From the NCBI RefSeq assembly GCF_004078635.1, contig NZ_RZNB01000007.1, positions 154,590 through 218,589 of the forward strand: a stretch of DNA of 64,000 bases, read 5' to 3'. Below the pieces are notes generated by a model, which had not been told where the DNA came from, did not search any database, and saw nothing but the letters and a program-made list of their open reading frames with translations. This document shows positions 1-9,023 of this stretch, one piece after another. Position numbers and translations under genes: made by a program. Positions within the stretch are counted from its first letter, which is position 1. Every line of letters starts with the position of its first letter. The stretch is from Labedella phragmitis. GTDB lineage: Bacteria > Actinomycetota > Actinomycetes > Actinomycetales > Microbacteriaceae.

Positions 1-1
1 C

Positions 2-1351
2 AACGACATCGCGACGGTCTCCTCGTCCCGCCTCATCACCGTGTACCGCGTGCCCGGTCAGGACTTCGACCCTGCGGCCCCTCAGGACTTCGAAAGCCCC
101 GGCCTCGACACCCGCGTCATCTCGGCCGGCCTCCGTGAGGAGGTGGCGGAGAACTCCGACGGGCAGTGGTGGCAATCGGTCGAACTCTCCGACAGCCGCG
201 GCGGCTCGCCCGCGATCGTCGTCGGTCAGCGAATCACCGTGCCGGGTGCCGGCGACTACGAGCTCTACATGGGCTACGACCTGAGCGATCAGGAGGAGAC
301 GCTGCAGTTCGTGCAGCGCACGCTGCTCTTCGCGGGACTCGCCCTGCTCGCACTCATCGGTGCGGTCGCCTGGGCGGTGGTGCGGATCGTCGTTCTCCCG
401 ATTCGCGTCGCCGCCGAGACGAGCGAGCGGCTCGCCGCGGGGGAGCTCGAAGTGCGCATCGATCGCCGCGGTGAGGACGAGATCGCGACTCTCGCCCGGT
501 CGTTCAACGCGATGGCGGAGAGCCTGCAGTCCCGGATCAAGGAGCTCGCCGAGCTTTCGCTCGTGCAGCAGCGCTTCGTGTCGGACGTCTCGCACGAGCT
601 CCGGACGCCCCTCACGACGATCCGGCTCGCGGGCGACGTCCTGTACGACCAACGCTCCGATTTCCCGCCGGCGACGGCGAGGACGGCGGAGCTCCTGCAC
701 ACACAGGTCGAGCGGTTCGAACTCCTGCTCGCCGATTTGCTCGAGATCAGTCGGTACGACGCCGGATCGGCGGAACTCGAGACCGAACGCACGAGCATCG
801 CCAGACTCGCCGAGGACTCCGTCGACGAGCTCGGCGAGCTCGCCCGCCAGCACGGCTCGGACCTGCGCCTCGTCGCGCCGGGCGGCTACACGGAGATCGA
901 CGTCGATCCCCGCCGCATCCGCCGCATCGTGCGGAACCTCGTCGGCAATGCCATCGAGCACGGGGAGGGCCGTCCCATCGTCGTCTCGGTCGACAGCTCG
1001 GAGACGGCCGTCGCCCTCGGGGTCCGCGATTACGGCCTCGGCATGGCCGAGGTCGACGCCGAACGCGTCTTCGACCGCTTCTGGCGCGCCGATCCGTCAC
1101 GACGGCGCACGATCGGCGGCACGGGCCTCGGCCTGTCGATCGCGCTGAGCGACACGATGCTGCACGGTGGTGCGCTCGAGGTCTGGTCACGGCCGGGCGA
1201 GGGCAGCCTCTTCCGCTTGACGCTCCCGCGCACGCCCGGCGGTCCGCTCGGCGACTCCCCGATCCCGCTGCCCCCGCTCGACGCCGATGCGCCCGGCACG
1301 GCGCCCGTGTCCCTGTCCGTCCAGTCGACATCGAAAGAGGTGGGCTCGTGA
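2..1351 (+). CDS. mtrB: MtrB-type sensor histidine kinase, 5' end cut by window edge
   Basis: Membrane sensor kinase of the MtrA-MtrB system, which in actinobacteria controls cell wall metabolism and division. The frame is open from base 2, so the N-terminus and first membrane segment lie outside the window. Visible in order: end of the extracellular sensor, a hydrophobic segment (about nt 301-380), HAMP linker (about 385-540), HisKA with SHELRTPLTTI (phosphorylated His near nt 590), then HATPase_c with NAIEHG, DYGLGM and GGTGLGLSIA. The stop overlaps the lpqB start by 4 bp (GTGA). The mtrB-lpqB pairing is the main reason for choosing MtrB over a generic kinase. Confidence 0.93.
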   Translation, partial: NDIATVSSSRLITVYRVPGQDFDPAAPQDFESPGLDTRVISAGLREEVAENSDGQWWQSVELSDSRGGSPAIVVGQRITVPGAGDYELYMGYDLSDQEETLQFVQRTLLFAGLALLALIGAVAWAVVRIVVLPIRVAAETSERLAAGELEVRIDRRGEDEIATLARSFNAMAESLQSRIKELAELSLVQQRFVSDVSHELRTPLTTIRLAGDVLYDQRSDFPPATARTAELLHTQVERFELLLADLLEISRYDAGSAELETERTSIARLAEDSVDELGELARQHGSDLRLVAPGGYTEIDVDPRRIRRIVRNLVGNAIEHGEGRPIVVSVDSSETAVALGVRDYGLGMAEVDAERVFDRFWRADPSRRRTIGGTGLGLSIALSDTMLHGGALEVWSRPGEGSLFRLTLPRTPGGPLGDSPIPLPPLDADAPGTAPVSLSVQSTSKEVGS

Positions 1352-3027
1352 AGCGCGTCGTCGCAACGATCCTCGCCGCGTTCCTCGTGATCGTGTGCGC
1401 CGGGTGCGCGGGGATCCCGCGGAGCGGTCAGGTCCAGGAGGGCCAGCCGGTCACGGCGGACGACGGCCTCGACATCACGTTCATCCCGAGCGGCCCTCAG
1501 CCCGGGTCGACGCCAGAGCAGGTGTTGAGGGGCTTCATCGCCGCGGCATCCGGACCCCAGAACAACTACGCCGTCGCGCGGGAGTACCTGGCCCCGCGGA
1601 TCGAGCGCGAATGGCAGCCGGACGTGAGCGTGCTCGTCGACGCCTCGGCGGAACGTCGGTTCCAGGCGGAGGGGGACGCCGTGCAGTTGTTGAGCGTCTT
1701 CCCCGACGCGCAGGTGGACGCGAACGGCGTGTACGAGCGGAACCCGTCGGACAACCCCGTCGTGCTGACCTACGGGTTCGAGGAGGTCGACGGGGAGTGG
1801 CGCATCAGCTCGGCCCCCGACGGCATCGTCCTCGACGCGAGCACCTTCACGACGGTCTTCGGCACGTACGCCCTCATGTTCTTCGACCCCACCTGGACCT
1901 ACCTCGTGCCCGATCTGCGATGGTTCCCGACGCGGGCGTCGACGGCGACGACCGTGGTGAAAGAGCTCCTCGACGGGCCGTCGCCCTGGTTGAGCGGCGG
2001 CGTGAGGACGGCGTTCCCCGACGGCACGGCGCTGTCGACGCAATCCGTGACGGTCGACGGAGACGTCGTACGGATGGACTTCTCCGGGGGGTTCACGGGA
2101 GAGAACGCCGTCGCGCAATCGAGGATGCGGGCGCAACTGGCAGCGAGCCTCACCGGGATCGGTACCCTCGGACCCGACAGCATCTCCTCGCAGGGAGCGG
2201 TCGTCTCGATCGACACGTTGACGGTGCCGTCGCCGCGCGTGGATGCCCGTGCCCTCGTCCTCGCCGAGGACGGCTTCGGATTCCTCTCGGGCGACGTGGT
2301 CGAGCGGATCGATGGACTGTCGCCTGCTGTCGAAGGCCTCGCGCCCTCAGCCGTGTCGGTCGGTGTCGGCCTCGCGTTCGCCGCGGCGCTCACGCCAGAC
2401 GGCGTCTTCATCGTTCCCTCGACAGGGGACGACCCCCTCCGGGTCGACGGCCGCGGCGGTCTCCTGCCTCCGACGGTCGATCCCTTCGGGTACACCTGGA
2501 GCGTGCCGAGCGACGACCCCGGGGCCGTGCTGGCCTTCCGTCGCGACGGCAGCTCGACGGAGGTCGCGACGCCCTGGCCGGAGGCGTCGAGCATCTCGTC
2601 GCTCCAGGTCTCCCGAGACGGGACACGCGTCGCGGCGCTCGTCACGACGGCGTCGACGACCCGGCTCGTCGTCGCCGCGGTCACGCGCTCAGAACCGACA
2701 GGGCCGCCCACCGTGATCGGCGACCTGTACGAGCTCGACGAGACGACCAACAGCCCCGTGGCGGTGACGTGGGTGGACGACCGGTCGGTCGCGGCGCTCA
2801 CCGAGGACGACGAGGGCGACGGCGAGATCGAGGTCTACACGATCGGATCCAGCAGCACGATCGCTCCGGCGCTCGCGGGTGCGACGACCGTCGTCGGCGC
2901 CAACACGCCCCAGCAGATCCGCGCCCTGCTCGGCACCGGGGAGATCCGTGTCCGGAGCGGATCCGGGTGGCAGACGCGTGCGACCGGCGTGGAGGTCCTC
3001 GCGACCCAGTTGGCGTCACTCGGCTGA
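1348..3027 (+). CDS. lpqB: LpqB lipoprotein, partner of MtrAB
   Basis: Predicted secreted lipoprotein of 559 residues. It has a basic N-terminus, a hydrophobic stretch and a lipobox ending CAGC (lipidated Cys about residue 19). The middle (about 190-300) resembles the GerMN fold and the C-terminal half resembles the LpqB beta-propeller. In mycobacteria and Streptomyces LpqB interacts with the extracellular part of MtrB and tunes MtrA signalling. The GTG start lies inside the mtrB stop, implying translational coupling. Identity rests on context, length and lipobox. Confidence 0.9.
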   Translation: MKRVVATILAAFLVIVCAGCAGIPRSGQVQEGQPVTADDGLDITFIPSGPQPGSTPEQVLRGFIAAASGPQNNYAVAREYLAPRIEREWQPDVSVLVDASAERRFQAEGDAVQLLSVFPDAQVDANGVYERNPSDNPVVLTYGFEEVDGEWRISSAPDGIVLDASTFTTVFGTYALMFFDPTWTYLVPDLRWFPTRASTATTVVKELLDGPSPWLSGGVRTAFPDGTALSTQSVTVDGDVVRMDFSGGFTGENAVAQSRMRAQLAASLTGIGTLGPDSISSQGAVVSIDTLTVPSPRVDARALVLAEDGFGFLSGDVVERIDGLSPAVEGLAPSAVSVGVGLAFAAALTPDGVFIVPSTGDDPLRVDGRGGLLPPTVDPFGYTWSVPSDDPGAVLAFRRDGSSTEVATPWPEASSISSLQVSRDGTRVAALVTTASTTRLVVAAVTRSEPTGPPTVIGDLYELDETTNSPVAVTWVDDRSVAALTEDDEGDGEIEVYTIGSSSTIAPALAGATTVVGANTPQQIRALLGTGEIRVRSGSGWQTRATGVEVLATQLASLG

Positions 3028-3113
3028 CGCCCACCGACCCGGTCGGCCGCTCGTCGTCCACCGGGACGTCGGCACGCACCCCCGGGAGATCGCCGCGGCG
3101 GGAACATCGGCGA

Positions 3114-3788
3114 ATGCTCGTTCCGTTGCCGTCGTCCGTCGCACGCGCTCTCCGTGATGCGCTCGCCGTCGTGTTCCCGGTAGCGTGCCCGGGCTGCGGC
3201 GCCCCCGACGAGGTCGTCTGCGCCGACTGTCGAGCGGAGTGCGTCCCACGCGTGCGATGCGAATCCGTCGGGGGGATCGACGTGTGGTCGGCCGTCGACT
3301 ACGCCGGAGCCGTCGCCCGTCTCATCGTCGCGTTCAAGAACGACGGTCGCACGAGCGTCGCGCCCGTGCTGGCGGAGCCGCTCGGGCGGAGCATCGACGC
3401 GGCGATGTCTCACGCCGGAACATCGGACGAGATCGGCGTCGTGGCGATCCCGGTCCGGCGCTCGTCCCTCCGGCGGAGGGGATATCGACCCGTGCACCTC
3501 CTCGCGCGTCGAGCCGGCGTCGACGTCGAATCGATGCTGCGATTCGTCCGGGAGCCGCAGGACCAACGGCGCCTCGGCCGCGCGGACCGAGCGAGGAACC
3601 TTGCGTTCGCCATGCGCGGATCCCCCGCCATCGCAGGTCGGAGGGTGCTCATCGTCGACGACGTCCTGACCACCGGCGCGACCCTTTCGGAGGCCGTCAG
3701 AGCGGTGCGCGAAGCCGGGGGAGAGGTCATCGGTGCCGCCGTGCTCGCCCGCACGCGGCGTGGCCGACGGGCCTCGCGGCGCGTCTGA
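3114..3788 (+). CDS. comF: ComF/GntX-family phosphoribosyltransferase-like protein
   Basis: 224-residue protein with an N-terminal zinc-binding pair (CPGC about residues 24-27 and CADC about 36-39) and a C-terminal type I phosphoribosyltransferase domain carrying the PRPP loop VLIVDDVLTTGATL. Family members are linked to DNA uptake in naturally competent bacteria, but the role in actinobacteria is unclear. ATG at 3114 gives the usual family length; the frame stays open far upstream only because of high GC. It sits between lpqB and hpf, as in the conserved actinobacterial block. Confidence 0.85.
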   Translation: MLVPLPSSVARALRDALAVVFPVACPGCGAPDEVVCADCRAECVPRVRCESVGGIDVWSAVDYAGAVARLIVAFKNDGRTSVAPVLAEPLGRSIDAAMSHAGTSDEIGVVAIPVRRSSLRRRGYRPVHLLARRAGVDVESMLRFVREPQDQRRLGRADRARNLAFAMRGSPAIAGRRVLIVDDVLTTGATLSEAVRAVREAGGEVIGAAVLARTRRGRRASRRV

Positions 3789-3807
3789 GAGGTGGGTCGG
3801 AAGTCTC

Positions 3808-3836
3808 GTGACAAGAATCGGAAGCGGCGCTAGTGT
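3808..3836 (+). promoter_or_regulatory. Candidate hpf promoter
   Basis: GTGACA at 3808-3813 and TAGTGT at 3831-3836 are separated by 17 bp, matching an actinobacterial vegetative promoter. It would give a leader of about 60 nt before the GTG of hpf. Pattern match only. Confidence 0.5.
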
Positions 3837-3902
3837 CGATTGACACGGCGTGGAAGAACCGTCCGAATCGTCAGGCGGCACGCCGAGAACGGGGAGGTCG
3901 CT

Positions 3903-4568
3903 GTGGAAACCAACATCGTCGGTCTGGGACTGGGGATCACGGATCGCTTCCGGGACTACGTCGAGGAGAAGTCCGAGAAACTCGGTAATCTCGCGGACCG
4001 CGCGCTCGCGTTCGACGTCAAGGTCAGCCGCCACCACGACAAGAGCGGGAAGCCGGGGGACGACCGCGTCGAGCTCACTCTCGTGGGCCCTGGACCGCTC
4101 GTGCGGGCCGAAGCATCCGGATCGGACAAGTATGTCGCCTTCGACCTCGCGATCGCGAAGATCCTCGAACGTGTCAGACGATCGAAGGACCGGAAGAAGG
4201 TGCATCGGGGGCGAGGTCGCACTCCGCTCCGCGCCGCGAGCGAGCAGGGCTTTGTGAACGCGGGTCTGCAGGCCGCTCCCGTCGAGGTCCTCGCGGCGGT
4301 ACAGACCGGGTCCGTCCCCGTCGCGGGCGGTGACGCGGAAGCCGAGGAGGAGGACTACAGCCCCGTCGTCATCCGCGAGAAGGAGTTCCCCGCCGAGTGG
4401 ATGACCGTCGACGAGGCCGTCGACCGCATGGAGCTGGTCGGGCACGACTTCTTCCTCTTCATCGATGCGCGGACCGATCAGCCGAGCGTCGTCTACCGCC
4501 GCAAAGGCTGGGACTACGGCGTCATCGAACTGGTCGACGAAGCGAAGGCGAAGGCCAAGGGCGCCTGA
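3903..4568 (+). CDS. hpf: Long-form ribosome hibernation promoting factor
   Basis: 221-residue ribosome-associated protein. The N-terminal S30AE/YfiA domain (about 1-105) begins METNIVGLG and contains KVSRHHD; after a linker comes the C-terminal dimerisation domain (about 160-215) with KEFPAEWMT, VGHDFFLFID and VVYRRKGWDYGVIEL. Long HPF alone dimerises 70S ribosomes into inactive 100S particles in stationary phase or stress. GTG at 3903 is preferred because it follows a GGGGAGG ribosome-binding site and matches family N-termini. In M. tuberculosis the homologue lies next to secA; here padR and the amine locus separate them. Confidence 0.93.
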   Translation: METNIVGLGLGITDRFRDYVEEKSEKLGNLADRALAFDVKVSRHHDKSGKPGDDRVELTLVGPGPLVRAEASGSDKYVAFDLAIAKILERVRRSKDRKKVHRGRGRTPLRAASEQGFVNAGLQAAPVEVLAAVQTGSVPVAGGDAEAEEEDYSPVVIREKEFPAEWMTVDEAVDRMELVGHDFFLFIDARTDQPSVVYRRKGWDYGVIELVDEAKAKAKGA

Positions 4569-4582
4569 CCGCCTGAAGTGAC

Positions 4583-4619
4583 CGACGGCGATGGTGCACG
4601 CAGTGCGCCATCGCCGTCG
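4583..4619 (+). terminator. Terminator between convergent hpf and padR
   Basis: Perfect 12-bp inverted repeat, CGACGGCGATGG (4583-4594) and CCATCGCCGTCG (4608-4619), with partly self-complementary loop. It starts 15 nt after the hpf stop and may serve both strands. Confidence 0.75.
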
Positions 4620-4658
4620 TCGTATCCGCGATCCCGCGACCATCGTGTCGCGGGGTCC

Positions 4659-5243
4659 TCAGACGGAGCGGACCTTCACCGGTCGCCCGCGCCGCGGCTT
4701 CTCCGTCGCCAGCGGGATGGACTGCGCCGGCGTCTCGGTGAGCACCCGTCGGCAGTGGTCGAGCCACGCGAGTTCCGCCTCGGCGTCGAAGACGAGGCCG
4801 TCGCGCACGAGTCGTCTCGACAGCGACGCTGCAGACCCGTCGGTCCCCGTCTCGTCGGCGCGGAGCTGCTCGAGCCGAGCCTCCGTCGCGGTCCTCTGGG
4901 CGCGCAGGACGGCTCCGACGTCGGAGTCCGGGAGGGTCGCGGCGATCGCGACCTTGATCGCGAGCTCATCCCGGGCGCCGCGAGACGGCAGCGTCGGCTC
5001 GTCGAGCCAGGACACCGTGGACTTCCGTCCCGCCTCCGTGATCTCCCAGTAGAGGTGGCCGTCGGCGTCGGTCTCACCGCGCCGGACGAGCCCGTCGCGT
5101 TCGAGCCGCTCGAGCGTCGTGTAGGTCTGTCCGACGTTGAGGGGCCACGTCGATCCGGTCCGCCGGTCGAACTCCGCCCGCAACTGGTACCCGTAGCACG
5201 GTCCGATCGAGAGGATCGCGAGCAGGCTCTGTCTGACGGTCAT
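4659..5243 (-). CDS. PadR-family transcriptional regulator
   Basis: 194-residue regulator. The N-terminal winged helix has the typical PadR opening (RQSLLAILSIGPCYGYQLR), then GQTYTTLERLERDGLV and a wing ending YWEITEAGR; the C-terminal half (about 90-190) is the helical Vir_C-like dimerisation region. PadR proteins usually repress a linked efflux or stress gene or themselves. No co-directional partner is adjacent, so autoregulation is the simplest reading; the AT-rich repeats just upstream fit. Convergent with hpf. The ligand cannot be inferred. Confidence 0.9.
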   Translation of the reverse strand: MTVRQSLLAILSIGPCYGYQLRAEFDRRTGSTWPLNVGQTYTTLERLERDGLVRRGETDADGHLYWEITEAGRKSTVSWLDEPTLPSRGARDELAIKVAIAATLPDSDVGAVLRAQRTATEARLEQLRADETGTDGSAASLSRRLVRDGLVFDAEAELAWLDHCRRVLTETPAQSIPLATEKPRRGRPVKVRSV

Positions 5244-5281
5244 GGCGCTCCGGTCGGTCGGATTCGGATACCCGGTAAATA

Positions 5282-5299
5282 TATACGACCTATACGTAT
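5282..5299 (-). promoter_or_regulatory. AT-rich repeat, candidate PadR operator and promoter
   Basis: Directly upstream of padR lies an AT-rich island in otherwise GC-rich sequence. It holds TATACG twice (5282-5287 and 5291-5296) and the palindrome ATACGTAT (5292-5299). On the minus strand it overlaps the TATATT-like region expected to be the padR -10, so bound protein would block transcription. Confidence 0.45.
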
Positions 5300-5318
5300 C
5301 GTGAGTCGAAGACCGGCG

Positions 5319-6086
5319 TCAGCCGAGGAACCCCCTGAGGAGCGCCGCTGAGCCCGCGAGGTGCTCGGCCATGGCGCGGGCAGCGCCATCGGCATCACCC
5401 GTGAGGATCGCGATCACGATCGCTTCGTGCTGTTCGTCGGAGTGCCGGATGTTGCGATCGAGCAAGGGGATGTCGTCGAGCAGGAGGTTCACCCGCATCC
5501 GGTTCTCCGCGAGGAGGGGGAGCAGCGATGGTGATCCCGTCAATTCTCCGATCACGAGGTGCAGCCGCGAGTCGAGTCGACGGTACTCGTCGCCCGTCAC
5601 GGCCCGCGTGTCCGTGAGGCTCGACCAGAGCAGGTCGCGCTCCGCCGCCGTGAGCGCTCGAGACGCGGCCGATCGTGCGGCACCCACCTCGAGGATCGAC
5701 CGGAGCCCCAGCACGTCGTCGATCTCCGCCGGTGACGCTCGGAGGCGCGCGGGATCGTCGGAGCCCGCCACCCCGTGCGCCCGGTCCGGGAGCGGATCGC
5801 ACACGAAGGTCCCGCCGTAACGGCCGCGGCGCGACACGAGGTAGCCCGCGGTGCCGAGTTCCTTGATCGCGTCGCGGACCGTGTCGCGACTCACGGCGAG
5901 CCGAGCGGCGAGGTCGCGCTCCGGGGGAAGCGCGTCGCCGGGTGCGACGAGGCCGAGGCGTATGGTCTGGAGCAGCCTGTTGACGGTCTCCTCGAACGCG
6001 TTCTGCTCATGAACGGGTCGGAGGACCGCGTCGCCCGCCGTGGTGTTCCGCGCCGCTCCGTCACCGTCGGGTTCCGTCGGTGTCAC
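5319..6086 (-). CDS. GntR-family (FadR-type, FCD domain) regulator of the amine operon
   Basis: 255-residue regulator, last gene of the five-gene operon. Winged helix: ALPPERDLAARLAVSRDTVRDAI, then GYLVSRRGRYGGTFV. The C-terminal FCD ligand domain (about 100-250) includes LGLRSILEVGAARSAA and metal-binding-type His residues (LHLVIGELTG, RHSDEQHEAIV). GTG at 6086 overlaps the SDR stop by 4 bp and yields family length. Likely controls this catabolic operon in response to a pathway acid or amine. The palindromes at 10443-10477 are candidate operators. Confidence 0.88.
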   Translation of the reverse strand: MTPTEPDGDGAARNTTAGDAVLRPVHEQNAFEETVNRLLQTIRLGLVAPGDALPPERDLAARLAVSRDTVRDAIKELGTAGYLVSRRGRYGGTFVCDPLPDRAHGVAGSDDPARLRASPAEIDDVLGLRSILEVGAARSAASRALTAAERDLLWSSLTDTRAVTGDEYRRLDSRLHLVIGELTGSPSLLPLLAENRMRVNLLLDDIPLLDRNIRHSDEQHEAIVIAILTGDADGAARAMAEHLAGSAALLRGFLG

Positions 6087-6871
6087 AGGGGCGTCACGTA
6101 GGCCGACCCGATCCCGCCGTCCACCATGAAGCTCGACGCCGTGATGAAGGATGCGTCGTCGCTCGCGAGGAACGCGACGGCGGCGGCGAGCTCCTCCGGT
6201 TCGGCGAAGCGGCCCACCGGGACGTGGACGAGGCGACGGGCGGCGCGCTCCGGATCGGACGCGAAGAGCTCGGTGAGGAGAGGAGTGTTCACGGGGCCCG
6301 GGCACAGCGCGTTGACGCGGATGCCCTGGCGCGCGAACTGCACGCCGAGTTCGCGCGTGAGGGCGAGGACCCCGCCCTTCGATGCCGTGTACGAGATCTG
6401 CGACGTCGCCGATCCGAGGACGGCGACGAAGGACGCCGTGTTGATGATGGATCCCGATCGCTGTCGCACCATGTGGCGCAGCGCCGCGCGCGAGCAGAGG
6501 TACACGGAGGTGAGGTTCACGTCCTGCACCCGCTGCCAGGCGGGGAGCTCGGTCGTCTCGATCGAGTCGTCGTCGGGAGGAGAGATCCCCGCGTTGTTGA
6601 AGGCGATGTCCAGGCGGCCGAACCGCTCGACGGTCTCGTCGAAGAGGTGGTCGACGGAGTCCTGGTCGGAGACGTCGCAGTGCAGGTAGTGGCCGTCGAC
6701 TTCGTCGGCCGCCGCCGATCCCGCTCGATCGTCGAGGTCGGCGATCACGACGGTGGCGCCTTCGGCGGCGAATCGGCGCGCGGTGGCGAGCCCGATGCCG
6801 CTTCCTCCACCCGTGACGACGGCGATGCGGCCGCCGAGCCGTCGTGTGAGATCGATCGGGGTCACGGTCAT
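6083..6871 (-). CDS. SDR-family dehydrogenase of the amine catabolic operon
   Basis: 262-residue classical short-chain dehydrogenase. Cofactor motif VTGGGSGIG near the N-terminus, NNAGIS, active-site YTASK about residue 165, and PGPVNTPL after it. The D (IADLDDRAG) after the second strand suggests NAD preference. Overlaps both neighbours by 4 bp. In the PUU polyamine pathway the step between ligation and aldehyde oxidation is done by an FAD amine oxidase, which is absent here; an alcohol dehydrogenase would fit gamma-glutamyl-ethanolamide instead. Substrate is inference. Confidence 0.85.
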   Translation of the reverse strand: MTVTPIDLTRRLGGRIAVVTGGGSGIGLATARRFAAEGATVVIADLDDRAGSAAADEVDGHYLHCDVSDQDSVDHLFDETVERFGRLDIAFNNAGISPPDDDSIETTELPAWQRVQDVNLTSVYLCSRAALRHMVRQRSGSIINTASFVAVLGSATSQISYTASKGGVLALTRELGVQFARQGIRVNALCPGPVNTPLLTELFASDPERAARRLVHVPVGRFAEPEELAAAVAFLASDDASFITASSFMVDGGIGSAYVTPL

Positions 6872-8247
6872 CGGTTCTCCTCCGGTGCGTCGTCGATGGC
6901 GAAGAACACGTTCTTCGTTTCAGTGAAGGCGAGGGGCGCGTCGGGACCGAGCTCGCGCCCGAGCCCCGATTGCTTGAAGCCGCCGAACGGCGTCGTGTAG
7001 CGCACGGACGAGTGCGAATTCACGGACAGGTTCCCGGATTCGACGGCGCGCGAGACCCGGACGGCCCGCGACAGATCGCGCGTCCAGATCGATCCGGACA
7101 GGCCGTAGTCGGTCGCGTTCGCGAGGGCGATCGCGTCCGCTTCGTCGTCGAACGGCACGACGGAGACCACGGGGCCGAAGATCTCCTCCCGGAAAGCGCG
7201 GTCCGTCCGTCCAGGGGTCAGGACCGTCGGTGGGAACCAGAAGCCCTCCCCGGTCGGCGCCGAGCCGCGGAACGCCACAGCGTCGTCGTCGGGGACGTAG
7301 CCGGCGACCTTCGTGAGGTGCGCACGGGACACGAGCGGACCCATCTCGGTATCGGGGTCGAATGGATCGCCCACCACGACGGCCCGGACCGCGGGTTCGA
7401 GCAACTCGAGGAAGCGGTCGAACACACGCCGTTCGACGAGGATGCGGCTGCGGGCGCAGCAGTCCTGGCCGGCGTTCTCGAAGACGCCGGATGGCGCCGT
7501 CGCCGCCGCCCGCTCGAGATCGGAGTCGGCGAAGACGATGTTCGCGCTCTTCCCGCCGAGCTCGAGGGTCACCCGTTTCACGTTCTCCGCGGCTCTCGCC
7601 ATGATGGTCTTGCCCGTCGCCGTCGAGCCCGTGAAGACGATCTTCCGAACGTTCGGGTGCGTGACGAGCCTGTCGCCGACGACCGACCCGAGCCCGGGGA
7701 GGACCTGGAAGAGGTCGGCGGGCAGTCCCGCCGCGATGCCGAGCTCGGCGAGGCGCAGCGAGGTGAGCGGCGTCCATTCGGCCGGTTTGAGGACGACGGC
7801 GTTCCCGGCTGCGAGCGCGGGGGCGAAGGCCCACGACGCGATCGTCATGGGGAAGTTCCAGGGGGTGATGACCCCGACGACGCCGATCGGCTCGTGGAAG
7901 GTGATGTCGAGGCCGCCAGCGACGGGGATCTGCGCTCCGGCGAGGCGCTCGGGTGCTGCCGCGTAGTACTGGAGCACATCGCGGACGTGCCCTGCCTCCC
8001 AGCGCGCTTGAGAGATGGGGTGGCCCGAGTTGCGCGCCTCGAGTTGCGCGAGCTCCTCGACGGCGCCGTCGACTGTCGCGGCGAACGCACGGAGGACCTC
8101 CGCGCGGCCGCCCGGCGCGAGCCGCGCCCAACCGCGCTGGGCCACGACTGCGCGAGCGACGGCGGCGTCGGTCTGTTCGACGTCCGCGAGTTCCAGTTCG
8201 ACGAACGGTGCGCCCGTCGAGGGGTCGACGAGGCTCGTCGTCGTCAT
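6868..8247 (-). CDS. Aldehyde dehydrogenase (PuuC-like)
   Basis: 459-residue NAD(P)-dependent aldehyde dehydrogenase. Motifs: PWNFPM, FTGSTATGKTI (cofactor), LELGGKSANIV (general base Glu) and the active-site Cys in ENAGQDCCARSRI, then EEIFGPVV and PFGGFKQSGLGRE. ATG at 8247 overlaps the stop of the upstream hydrolase gene (ATGA); the downstream SDR start overlaps its own stop. Probably oxidises a gamma-glutamyl-amino aldehyde to the acid. Annotated like PuuC/AldH by context; exact substrate not readable. Confidence 0.9.
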   Translation of the reverse strand: MTTTSLVDPSTGAPFVELELADVEQTDAAVARAVVAQRGWARLAPGGRAEVLRAFAATVDGAVEELAQLEARNSGHPISQARWEAGHVRDVLQYYAAAPERLAGAQIPVAGGLDITFHEPIGVVGVITPWNFPMTIASWAFAPALAAGNAVVLKPAEWTPLTSLRLAELGIAAGLPADLFQVLPGLGSVVGDRLVTHPNVRKIVFTGSTATGKTIMARAAENVKRVTLELGGKSANIVFADSDLERAAATAPSGVFENAGQDCCARSRILVERRVFDRFLELLEPAVRAVVVGDPFDPDTEMGPLVSRAHLTKVAGYVPDDDAVAFRGSAPTGEGFWFPPTVLTPGRTDRAFREEIFGPVVSVVPFDDEADAIALANATDYGLSGSIWTRDLSRAVRVSRAVESGNLSVNSHSSVRYTTPFGGFKQSGLGRELGPDAPLAFTETKNVFFAIDDAPEENR

Positions 8248-9023
8248 GCCGGTACTCCTTCTGTCGTGCGTCGGTCGTCGGCACGACGGTCCGCGCCGAC
8301 CCGCGCGGCCTCGACGACGGCTTCGAAGAGGCGGAGGTCGTCGAGGTCCTCCTCGGGGTGCCACTGCACGGCCACGACGAAGGAGGCGCCGGGCAGCTCG
8401 ACGGCCTCGACGATGCCGTCGCTCGTGTGGGCGCTCGCGACGAGGCCGTCACCCAGCCGGTCGACCGCCTGATGGTGGTAGAGCTTCACGGCGACGCGCG
8501 GGCCCACGATGCCCGCGAGGGCGGTCTCCTCCTGCACCGACACCTCGGCTTGAGAGAAGATGCCGCCGCCCCGCTGGTAGCGGTCGTCGCCCACGATGTC
8601 CGGAAGGTGCTGGTGGAGCGTCCCTCCTCGAAGGACGTTGAGGACTTGCGCGCCGCGACAGATCCCGAGCACGGGGAGATCGCGATCGAGCGCCCCCTCC
8701 AGCAGGTCGAACTCCCACGCGTCGCGATCCGGCCGTGGCTCGTCGGAGTCCGGGTGGGGGGTCTGCCCGTAGCGCGCCGACTCGATGTCCTTCCCGCCCG
8801 TGAGAACGAGAGCGTCGAGACCCGCGAGTACGCGGTGGGCGACCGCCGTGCTCGACGGTTGCGGCGGCAGCAGCACGACGGTGCCGCCCGCGCGCGTGAT
8901 CGCCTCGATGTAGACGTTCGGCAGAAATGACGCCGGAACGTCCCACACCCCCGTCGTCGACTGCTCGAGGTACGTCGTCATCCCGACGACGGGACGGTAT
9001 CGCTCAGAGTCGTTCGAACCCAC
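8244..9023 (-). CDS. puuD: Gamma-glutamyl hydrolase, PuuD-like class I amidotransferase
   Basis: 259 residues. Class I glutamine-amidotransferase fold with catalytic Cys in LGICRGAQ (about residue 120) and the catalytic His-Glu in AVQWHPEE near the C-terminus. PuuD releases glutamate from gamma-glutamyl acids such as gamma-glutamyl-GABA; here it would perform the last step. GTG at 9023 overlaps the ligase gene by 20 bp; a shorter protein starting at MTTYLEQ is possible. Confidence 0.88.
   Translation of the reverse strand: MGSNDSERYRPVVGMTTYLEQSTTGVWDVPASFLPNVYIEAITRAGGTVVLLPPQPSSTAVAHRVLAGLDALVLTGGKDIESARYGQTPHPDSDEPRPDRDAWEFDLLEGALDRDLPVLGICRGAQVLNVLRGGTLHQHLPDIVGDDRYQRGGGIFSQAEVSVQEETALAGIVGPRVAVKLYHHQAVDRLGDGLVASAHTSDGIVEAVELPGASFVVAVQWHPEEDLDDLRLFEAVVEAARVGADRRADDRRTTEGVPA

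Noticed and set aside
3840..3902. TTG start for hpf at 3840
   Set aside because: It lies only three bases after a putative -10; GTG 3903 has a good ribosome-binding site and matches the family N-terminus.
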